A stretch of DNA of 41,947 nt from positions 1 to 41,947 of the forward strand of contig JAIXQH010000018.1 in the NCBI GenBank assembly GCA_027484055.1, given 5' to 3'. Below are positions 1 through 6,182 of this stretch, piece after piece (positions within the stretch are counted from its first letter, which is position 1; each line of letters begins with the position of its first letter). The DNA is from Verrucomicrobiaceae bacterium. GTDB lineage: Bacteria > Verrucomicrobiota > Verrucomicrobiia > Verrucomicrobiales > Akkermansiaceae. A program made the translations under genes and the position numbers. A model generated the notes under the pieces. The model did no database searches. It was not told the DNA's origin and saw only the letters and a program-made list of their open reading frames with translations.

Positions 1-2
1 CG

Positions 3-764
3 ACAGAACATGGCTTGGAGCACGCCCTCGCAGCGATCCACCAGCGATTCACCTACCGAATGCACGATTTGGGCGAATTCATGAAAGGGCTGCTGCAACG
101 CTTCACCCAATGGTTCAACTCCACGCAATCCCGGGTCGGGCGGCTGTGGGAGGATCGCTTCAAGAGCGTGATCGTAGAAAGTGGCACCGCCGCGCGGACC
201 ATCGCGGCCTACATCGGCCTCAATCCCGTGCGAGCCGGGATGGTCGCAGACCCCGCGGACTACCGCTGGAGCAGCTATGGCGAGGCAGTGGGCGGCGGGG
301 CGAAAGGAAACGGAAAAACGGCTCGGCAGGGCCTGGTCCGCGCCTACTTCGCCGATCAGGGAGTGGGATTTGAGGTGGAAAAATGGCCGGAAGTATCGCG
401 CCTGTATCGGCGGATCATGGGCATGGCACTCGGGCGGAAACCGGGACGAGCCGAGGAGGCAAAGTCAGGAAGATCGCCCACCCGCCGGCCCATCACGAAG
501 AACAGCGCCGAACTACTGGCCGGCGAAAGCGGTGACAACGAAACGGTTCTCCCAGACCTCAAGGTTGCGAAAATGCTGCATTACCGAGTGAGATACTTCA
601 CCGATGGGGCCGTGATCGGGAGTCGGGACTTCGTCAATGAAGCCTTCACCGCAGCGCGGGTACGCTTCGGACCCAAGCGCAAAGACGGAGCGCGAAAGAT
701 GAATGGCAGCGCAAGCGTGAAGGGAACCTTGTGGAGTATGAGAGACTTGCAGAAAGGTGTTTAG
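3..764 (+). CDS. REP-associated (RAYT-like, Y1/HUH) transposase, 5' end outside window
   Basis: The reading frame is open to the left edge of the window, so the start and the HUH metal-binding motif expected in the N-terminal part lie outside. What remains has the family's typical middle: a run ending in FTQWFN, then GRLWEDRFKS, then AAYIGLNPVRAGMV followed by DYRWSSY. These blocks are characteristic of single-strand transposases of the IS200/Y1 superfamily that act on REP palindromes. The long C-terminal extension (about 150 residues, basic, no recognised domain) fits chromosomal RAYT-like members rather than compact IS200 transposases. No flanking target duplication can be judged because the 5' side is missing. 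Small REP-like palindromes occur elsewhere in the window (near 15.7 kb and 20.0 kb), but no link to this gene is shown. Confidence 0.8.
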   Translation, partial: TEHGLEHALAAIHQRFTYRMHDLGEFMKGLLQRFTQWFNSTQSRVGRLWEDRFKSVIVESGTAARTIAAYIGLNPVRAGMVADPADYRWSSYGEAVGGGAKGNGKTARQGLVRAYFADQGVGFEVEKWPEVSRLYRRIMGMALGRKPGRAEEAKSGRSPTRRPITKNSAELLAGESGDNETVLPDLKVAKMLHYRVRYFTDGAVIGSRDFVNEAFTAARVRFGPKRKDGARKMNGSASVKGTLWSMRDLQKGV

Positions 765-927
765 ACCTTTGGTAAATGGTTTAGATCAAGGGCAACGAGC
801 CATGTGAAAATCCGTCGAGATGAGACTACACGGTTCAGGAAAGGAAACTTGTTGATGTTTTCTTTAATGCTTCAATCATCGCTCACTGAGTTGCGTTCTT
901 AGCGATTTCGCTTACTGATCTGAAACT
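765..927. other. Intergenic gap before superoxide dismutase
   Basis: No gene, hairpin terminator or clear promoter is seen here. The sod start codon has no convincing Shine-Dalgarno sequence, as for most genes in this window. Confidence 0.4.
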
Positions 928-1644
928 ATGAAACTACCATTGCCCCTCGACCGTCGTCAATTTGTGAAACTTGGCACCTTAGCTGCCACCGCCGCGTTGT
1001 TGCCAAGCCCGGTTTGTGCTGAGACGCTTTACCCCATTGAACTGCCAAGCCTGCCTTATGGATTCGCCGCTCTGGAACCGTTTATCGATGCGAAGACCAT
1101 GGAAATTCATCATGACAAGCATCATGCGGCCTACCTTAAGAATTTGAATGCTGCTGCGCCAAAAGTCGGGTTGGATGAGCTCTTGGCCACGCTTCCGAGT
1201 GTGTCAGATGAGGCTCTCAGGACCACTCTGCGCAACAATGGTGGTGGCCATTGGAACCATGATTTTTTCTGGAAGACTCTGGCTCCTGCCTCTCAGTCGG
1301 GTAAGCCGTCTGCTGCGCTTGCGGCGGCCATCGACACTTCGTTCGGGTCCATGGATGGCTTTAAAAAATCGTTCGGCGAGGCCGCTGCGAAGCGTTTCGG
1401 CTCCGGCTGGGCATGGCTCATTGTGCACGAGGGTAAGCTCAAAATCACCAGCACGGCCAACCAAGATAACCCAATGATGAAAGGAGTCGTCCCTGATTCC
1501 GATCTGGGGACGGTGCTACTCGGCTTGGATGTTTGGGAACATGCTTACTATTTGAACTATCAGAACCGCCGCCCTGACTACGTCACAGCGTTTTGGAACA
1601 TTGTGAACTGGAGTGCTGTTTCTGCGCGATTTGCAGAGGCGTGA
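928..1644 (+). CDS. sodA: Superoxide dismutase, Mn/Fe family (Mn-type residues), Tat-exported
   Basis: This enzyme converts superoxide to oxygen and hydrogen peroxide. The 238-residue protein starts with a twin-arginine signal (DRRQFVK at residues 8-14, then a hydrophobic stretch to about residue 31), so it is probably exported folded with its metal. The mature part is canonical. MEIHHDKHH supplies the first metal ligand, H61, and gateway Y69. [11 protein letters not shown] supplies the second His. The LDVWEHAYY block supplies the Asp and last His. The GG before HWNH and the Gln in ANQDNP are typical of Mn-type rather than Fe-type enzymes, but metal choice cannot be proved from sequence. Its stop is two bases from the end of the convergent Ig-repeat gene. 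Cytoplasmic Mn-SODs lack the leader, so an extracytoplasmic role is inferred. Confidence 0.93.
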   Translation: MKLPLPLDRRQFVKLGTLAATAALLPSPVCAETLYPIELPSLPYGFAALEPFIDAKTMEIHHDKHHAAYLKNLNAAAPKVGLDELLATLPSVSDEALRTTLRNNGGGHWNHDFFWKTLAPASQSGKPSAALAAAIDTSFGSMDGFKKSFGEAAAKRFGSGWAWLIVHEGKLKITSTANQDNPMMKGVVPDSDLGTVLLGLDVWEHAYYLNYQNRRPDYVTAFWNIVNWSAVSARFAEA

Positions 1645-1646
1645 GT

Positions 1647-3107
1647 TTAGGGCTTCAGCTCGACTTTCACGCGGTAGAACGGACTTCCCGAAGTGACGGG
1701 GGAGGTGAAATTCACGAGTTGGTTGGCTCCTAGGATGTTGCTGAATCCAGCGACATCTGCCCAACTTGTGGAAGTGAGTGAGGTATTCGACTGGAGTGTG
1801 TAGTGGCGGGTTTTTCCGAAGTAGCCACTGCCACTTGCGGCGTTCGCGGTGAAGCTGAGGGCCAGTTGACCGGCATTGATGCTAGCCCTGGGAGAGATCG
1901 ATGGATTGCTGAGGAGAGGTGAAAGTCCGAGGATGTATTCGTTCTGATTGGTGATGCCGTCGCTATCTGGATCGGCGAGAGGGCCGGAAATCAGCGGATT
2001 CTGAAGTTGTGGGGCGGTGAAAACGGAGTTTTGCCAAGTCAGGAATAAGTCGCGCACAGTGACGGTGGCGGTGGCGGAGTTCGCCCCGCTGATGTTGGCC
2101 GCGTTCGTGACTTTCACCCAGAAATTGGTGGTCGCATTTAGGGCCGGATTGGGAGTGAAGGTCGCTTGATTCGAGCCGACCGGTGTGGTGGTGACACCGC
2201 TCAAGCCTTGATACCATTGATAGGTGAGTGGTGCGGTACCAGCAGCGGTGACGGTGAGGGTGGTGTTCGCTCCGCTGTCGATGGTGACGGGGCTAGGGCC
2301 GGTCGTGATCGAAGCCGGTGTGGCGGTTAGAATGCTAACGGTGGCGATGTTCGAATTGGAGGTGACCGTGTTGGTGGTTGTGGTGTTGGTGCCGCGGGTG
2401 ACCCGCACGAAGTAGCTGGTGGCAGTGGTCAGTGAGGGCGTGGTGAAACTGGCCGAGGTCGCTCCTGAAATCAGGGTTGCGGTGTTGATGGAGCTTCCCT
2501 GAAACCATTGATACGTTAGCGGTGAGCCAGAGCCGACGACGCTTAGAGTGGTGGTAGTACCGGTAGAGATGCTCGTGGAAATCGGATGGGTGGTGATGAT
2601 GGCAGGGCCAACGGTGATGGTAAAAGTGCCTTGGGCAAAACGCCCGGTGGCATTTGAGTTTTCCCAACCACGGATCACGACGTTGGAGAAGGTGCCGGCT
2701 TGCGTGGGTCTGCCGGTGATTTTGGAGGTCTTGCCTGCTACATTATTGATAAGGGTGCCGGGTATTACCGTGCCAACGGTCCAACTTGCGGGTGTGTGTC
2801 CACCGCCACCAAGAATTTGGAAATTGAAGTTGAGGTCCGAATCGAGCGCGGTCGTGACATTCAGTGAGCTAAGGGTTGGCGTCACCTGTCCGACGGAAGT
2901 GGCTCCTGCAACGGTGTCGAAGGCTCCCAGACCAGCGACGGTCGCGACGGACCATTTGGTGATTTCACCAAGTCCTGCAGCGCCGATGATGCGGGCTTCT
3001 GGGAATAGCATCTGGACCAGCGGTGAGCGCTGGAACAGGAGGATGAGCGAGCTCAAGCGCGAGGTGAGGACCCGGCTTTTCGCAGAGGGACGGAGCTTGG
3101 TGAGCAT
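1647..3107 (-). CDS. Secreted Ig-like repeat protein, last gene of the DUF3570/ApbE/DUF4266 operon
   Basis: This protein of about 486 residues has at least two bacterial Ig-like repeats, recognisable by the PLTYQWFQG and PLTYQWYQG blocks preceded by PASITTGPSP- or PAIITTHPIS-type starts. Its C-terminal segment contains DPDSDGITNQNEY and ends in FYRVKV, which is common in secreted proteins of Verrucomicrobia. The N-terminus is unusual: a basic stretch, then QRSPLVQMLFPEARIIGAAG and a GLGEITKWSVATVAGLGA segment that could serve as an export or membrane signal. The ATG at 3105-3107 is chosen because the longer frame begins with TTG inside the preceding gene. It lies 26 bp after the DUF4266 gene on the same strand, so it is probably cotranscribed. 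Function is unknown; an adhesive or structural surface role is only an inference. Confidence 0.75.
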   Translation of the reverse strand: MLTKLRPSAKSRVLTSRLSSLILLFQRSPLVQMLFPEARIIGAAGLGEITKWSVATVAGLGAFDTVAGATSVGQVTPTLSSLNVTTALDSDLNFNFQILGGGGHTPASWTVGTVIPGTLINNVAGKTSKITGRPTQAGTFSNVVIRGWENSNATGRFAQGTFTITVGPAIITTHPISTSISTGTTTTLSVVGSGSPLTYQWFQGSSINTATLISGATSASFTTPSLTTATSYFVRVTRGTNTTTTNTVTSNSNIATVSILTATPASITTGPSPVTIDSGANTTLTVTAAGTAPLTYQWYQGLSGVTTTPVGSNQATFTPNPALNATTNFWVKVTNAANISGANSATATVTVRDLFLTWQNSVFTAPQLQNPLISGPLADPDSDGITNQNEYILGLSPLLSNPSISPRASINAGQLALSFTANAASGSGYFGKTRHYTLQSNTSLTSTSWADVAGFSNILGANQLVNFTSPVTSGSPFYRVKVELKP

Positions 3108-3133
3108 GGCGATTTGGGATTTAAAGGGTGATA

Positions 3134-3346
3134 TCAATTGCAGCCGCAACCGCCGCCGCCGACTCCACCGCCGCCGAAGCTGGCTTCGCGGGAGAAATAG
3201 GCGTGCTCGGTCATGGCTTTTTGCAAGGGATCGAGCGATTCTGCCATGACGGGCTTCGCCAAGGTGCCGCGCTCGTAAGGTTTGACCCGGGCGAGTGTCG
3301 GCGAGCAGGCGCTAAGGATGGGAAGTAGGAGGATGAAGAGTTTCAT
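3134..3346 (-). CDS. DUF4266-type small lipoprotein with GGGGCGCN tail
   Basis: This 70-residue protein has a lipoprotein signal (MKLFILLLPILSAC, lipobox Cys at residue 14). The short mature chain matches the DUF4266 pattern as I recall it: KPYERGTLAKPVM, then DPLQKAMTEHAYFSREAS and a glycine-rich end with two cysteines (C67 and C69) before the final Asn. It should be anchored at the outer face of a membrane. The paired C-terminal cysteines on a flexible glycine tail look like a metal, disulfide or modification site, and the TlpA-like thioredoxin encoded 9 bp upstream is a natural partner. DUF4266 proteins are known to sit beside ApbE, TlpA and DUF3570 genes, but I know of no established biochemical role. 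Confidence 0.85.
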   Translation of the reverse strand: MKLFILLLPILSACSPTLARVKPYERGTLAKPVMAESLDPLQKAMTEHAYFSREASFGGGGVGGGGCGCN

Positions 3347-3355
3347 GAGGATAAG

Positions 3356-3841
3356 TTACTTCGCAGTGATGAGTGCTTCGATCTCTTTCACGTATTCGGC
3401 CTCGGTTTTCCCTTGGTGAAAGCCTTGGTGAATGTGACGGATGATGCCCTTTCGGTCCACGAGGTAGCTGGTGGGCATGGAGGGTGGATTGAAAAAGTTG
3501 GCCACTTGGTGGGCGGAATCGTGGGCGAGCGGGAACTTGGCGCCCATTTTTCCTGAGAAGGCTTTGTATTTCGCGGCTTCCTCATCCACGCCGATGCCGA
3601 TGATGACGAGTCCCTTTGTAGCATACTTCTCATGGAGACGGTTGAGGGCGGGGAAGGACTCTTTGCACGGACCGCACCATGAGGCCCAGAAGTCCACGAG
3701 CACCACTTTACCCGACGTGCTGGGGAGGGTGGCGCCAGGGAGCAGTTCGGCGAGTTTGGGCACGGGTTGGCCGACTTTGGCTGGTTCTTGGGCCTGGAGC
3801 GTGAGGATCGTAGCAGCGAGGGCGAGTAGGATGGATTTCAT
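3356..3841 (-). CDS. TlpA-family thiol-disulfide oxidoreductase
   Basis: This 161-residue protein has an N-terminal signal sequence (hydrophobic residues 4-17, probable cleavage near QAQ). A thioredoxin fold follows, with active site WCGPC at residues 55-59 and the cis-proline block SMPTSYLVD. The overall pattern (VGQPVPKLAELLPGATL, then VVLVDFWASWCGPC) is that of TlpA/ResA-like periplasmic reductases, which keep exported cysteines reduced for metal or heme loading. It sits 22 bp downstream of the apbE-like gene and 9 bp upstream of the DUF4266 gene, so one mRNA is likely. The obvious local substrate is the Cys-Gly-Cys tail of the DUF4266 lipoprotein, which is an inference from proximity. Confidence 0.9.
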   Translation of the reverse strand: MKSILLALAATILTLQAQEPAKVGQPVPKLAELLPGATLPSTSGKVVLVDFWASWCGPCKESFPALNRLHEKYATKGLVIIGIGVDEEAAKYKAFSGKMGAKFPLAHDSAHQVANFFNPPSMPTSYLVDRKGIIRHIHQGFHQGKTEAEYVKEIEALITAK

Positions 3842-3863
3842 GATGGATTCAGTGGGATAAAAA

Positions 3864-4835
3864 TTAGGCAGCTTTCACGAGAAATTTTCCGAAACCGCGG
3901 GTGCCGTCGATGCCGGAATCACTCTGGACGCAGACCTCGACGGAGCGGGCGAGTGTGGCGAGGTGGAGTCCGGGCTGTGCGCCGAGCACGAAGACGGCTG
4001 TGCTATAGGCACCTGCTTCGAGGCATGACGGGGCGATGACAGTGACGGCGCGCATCCCATTGGCGACGGGCCAACCGGTGCGGGGGTCGAGGATGTGGCC
4101 GTAGCGGATGCCGTTATGGGAAAAATGGCGGGCATAGTCGCCGGAAGCGGAAACGGCATGGTCGGTCACGGCGAGCCCACCCCAGCAGTGACCTGGTTGC
4201 TGCCCGTCTTCGATACCGACGTGCCAGAATGGATGATTCCCATTTCCACCGAGTGCGTAAATGTCCCGGCCTAAGTCGATGAGGGCGTCGCTGATGCCGC
4301 TCTGACGGGCCATTCTGGCGATGTAGTCCACGGCGTATTCTTTGCCGAAGCCGCCGAAGTCGAGGCCCATGCCCGCTTGCGGGAGGCGGACTGCACCGGG
4401 GCGGCGTTCCACTTTTTCCCAGCCGGTGAGGCCTAGGGCGGCTTGGATTTCTGAGGTCTTGGGCAGTTGTTGGTGAGCTTTTTTCCAGTCCCAGACCTGC
4501 AAGAGTGGCAGCATCGTGGGGTCGAGAATTCCCTCGGTGCGGCGGTAGAGGTCGTCTGCGAGGGTCAGTAAGTGATCCATTTCCTCATCCACGGAGATCC
4601 AGTCATGGCCAGCGGCGGCGTTGATTTTCGAGAGCAATGACTGTGCTTGGTAACGGGAAAATTTCGCCTCGAAGCGACCTAACCAGCCGAGCGCGGCGGC
4701 GGCGAAGGTGAGTGCTTTTTGATCGTCGTGCTGGCGGAATTTGATCGAACAATGGGTGCCGAGCGCACGGAACTCCATGTGGCGGATGCCGTGGGCATTC
4801 GCTGTAAGTGTCGTAGGCTGGGGCGTGAGGGTCAT
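3864..4835 (-). CDS. ApbE-family FAD:protein FMN transferase-like protein, atypical
   Basis: The 323-residue chain follows the ApbE fold from RALGTHCSIKF through the flavin-binding blocks DFGGFGKEYAVD (159-170), LIDLGRDIYALGG, SASGDYARHF and GHILDPRTGWPV (246-256). Family members transfer FMN from FAD to a Thr/Ser in exported redox proteins. Two things are odd. First, the late block that normally reads A-D-A-x-x-T and supplies a magnesium-binding Asp reads EAGAYSTA here, with Gly at residue 275. Second, no signal peptide or lipobox precedes the domain, although many ApbE proteins act outside the cytoplasm. The gene lies 14 bp after the DUF3570 gene and 22 bp before the thioredoxin gene in one operon. 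It may be an active variant, a chaperone-like flavin binder, or act on a cytoplasmic precursor. Confidence 0.87.
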   Translation of the reverse strand: MTLTPQPTTLTANAHGIRHMEFRALGTHCSIKFRQHDDQKALTFAAAALGWLGRFEAKFSRYQAQSLLSKINAAAGHDWISVDEEMDHLLTLADDLYRRTEGILDPTMLPLLQVWDWKKAHQQLPKTSEIQAALGLTGWEKVERRPGAVRLPQAGMGLDFGGFGKEYAVDYIARMARQSGISDALIDLGRDIYALGGNGNHPFWHVGIEDGQQPGHCWGGLAVTDHAVSASGDYARHFSHNGIRYGHILDPRTGWPVANGMRAVTVIAPSCLEAGAYSTAVFVLGAQPGLHLATLARSVEVCVQSDSGIDGTRGFGKFLVKAA

Positions 4836-4849
4836 CGGAATGAAGAAGT

Positions 4850-6031
4850 TTAAAATGAGGCTCCAAGGCCAAAGGTCCAGATGTCTGCACTGACGTAAGC
4901 TTGCCCTGGGGCACGATCAGAGGAGCTGCCATTCCCGTTCATGACGTAGCGTTCGTAGGCGGCGCTGGCCGTGACGACCGGGCCGATCTTGTAGCGAAGC
5001 CGGAGGCCAGCGCTGACTGCGTCGAAGGATGAGAGCCGATAGTCCGCGGAGTAGTTGGTGCCGCTTCCATTGGGATTACTCTGTGGGGTCACGCTGGTTG
5101 GCACGACACCGTCGAGGCTGTTGACAAAGAAGTCCGCCGCGTTTTGGCGGTAGTAGCGGAAAAAGGGGATGACTTGGATGTTCTCGCCAATTTCCTGCCG
5201 CCACTCGACTTGGAGGGTTTGTGAAAAAACGCCGTAGTCGTCATTTGAAAGTCGAAGCACGGTATCCAGCGCGCCGTTAGCGGGGGTCATGTAGCGCTTG
5301 GCTTCGAGTTGTAAGACTTGCCGATTGCGTTGGTAGGGTCGGTTTTCTGGGTAAAGCAGGACGAATTGGGGGTCCACGGTGAAGGGGTCTCCGTCGTCGA
5401 GGGTCTCGGTGCGCTGGATGGCTTTGTATTGATCGTTTAAATAGCCTTCACCGTAGCCAAGTGTGAAATTGACGCTGACAACGGTGTTTTTGTCGAGGAG
5501 TTGGCTCGCTCCAGTGAAGAGGTCGTAGGCGCGTTTGGTGCGGTTTCCGAGGATGGGAACGGTGACGATGTCGTCTAGGTAGTTGATCCCATAAGACACG
5601 GTGGTGTTTTTCTGGTTGAGCTCAAGGGTGTCGCTGAGGGCAAAGCCTCTGGAAAGGTAATCCGACTCCTTGCTGTGGGAGACTTCTAACTCCACGCGGT
5701 GGTCTCCGAACTGGTGGGAAAGCGCACCGAGTATCCCGATGCGGAGGTCTTCGAGATTGGTGTAATAGCTATTTCCACCACCGGCGGCTCCGGGTAGTGC
5801 GCCGGTGGGGGAGGATCCGCTAATGGCGTCGCTGAGCCATTGCACTCGCAAGGCGGTGGCTTCGCTCAACTCGACAGAACCACGGATGTAGTAGGACTCG
5901 ATGCTGATCCGATCGTCGTCTTCTTGGTAGAGTTGATAACTCGTGTCGTAGTTCTGAGCAGGGACTTGGCCGTGGGCTTGCAGGCTTGGGCCGAGCAATG
6001 AGGCGAGGAAAATGGGGTGGCGAGGACTCAT
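4850..6031 (-). CDS. DUF3570 protein, probable outer-membrane beta-barrel
   Basis: This 393-residue protein has an N-terminal signal (MSPRHPIFLASLLGPSLQAHG). Its body is rich in alternating amphipathic strands and tyrosines, for example SIESYYIRGSVELSEATALRVQW, FTLGYGEGYLNDQYKAI and GLRLRYKIGPVVTASAAYERY. It ends in Phe (GLGASF), as expected for an outer-membrane barrel. The arrangement matches DUF3570. The ATG at 6029-6031 is used because it begins the signal peptide; the frame extends 30 codons further but that part looks like untranslated leader. Residues 170-176 read DLFTGAS, which fits the D-x-x-[ST]-G-A-[ST] flavinylation consensus, although this lies in an ordinary-looking strand. It is the first gene of the five-gene operon. 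It may form a pore or cofactor-binding barrel for the other products. Confidence 0.82.
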   Translation of the reverse strand: MSPRHPIFLASLLGPSLQAHGQVPAQNYDTSYQLYQEDDDRISIESYYIRGSVELSEATALRVQWLSDAISGSSPTGALPGAAGGGNSYYTNLEDLRIGILGALSHQFGDHRVELEVSHSKESDYLSRGFALSDTLELNQKNTTVSYGINYLDDIVTVPILGNRTKRAYDLFTGASQLLDKNTVVSVNFTLGYGEGYLNDQYKAIQRTETLDDGDPFTVDPQFVLLYPENRPYQRNRQVLQLEAKRYMTPANGALDTVLRLSNDDYGVFSQTLQVEWRQEIGENIQVIPFFRYYRQNAADFFVNSLDGVVPTSVTPQSNPNGSGTNYSADYRLSSFDAVSAGLRLRYKIGPVVTASAAYERYVMNGNGSSSDRAPGQAYVSADIWTFGLGASF

Positions 6032-6061
6032 GAAACGTGGATTTTTTTGCAAATGAGTCGG

Positions 6062-6079
6062 GTAGAAGTCCAATTCTAC
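6062..6079. repeat. Small inverted repeat in the DUF3570 5' region
   Basis: GTAGAA and TTCTAC flank six bases and could form a hairpin in the leader RNA or a second operator half. It lies 30-48 bp upstream of the start codon, right next to the 15-bp dyad. Confidence 0.3.
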
Positions 6080-6083
6080 GCCG

Positions 6084-6098
6084 ACGCATCTGATGCGT
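6084..6098. promoter_or_regulatory. Perfect 15-bp dyad, candidate operator of the DUF3570 operon
   Basis: ACGCATC-T-GATGCGT is a perfect inverted repeat with 7-bp arms. It is centred about 60 bp upstream of the DUF3570 start. The size and position suit a dimeric repressor or activator site. No regulator gene is adjacent. Confidence 0.4.
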
Positions 6099-6182
6099 GA
6101 ATAGACATGTCGTGAATGCAACGAGAATGCAAACGCGCATTGGTTTACATCTCGTTACCTTCATCACCCCTCGCCGGGATGG

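Noticed and set aside
2100..2560. SGAT-type sequence in the Ig-repeat protein as a flavinylation site
   Set aside because: The position that should be Asp is Thr, and LISGATSA is common in Ig-like repeats.
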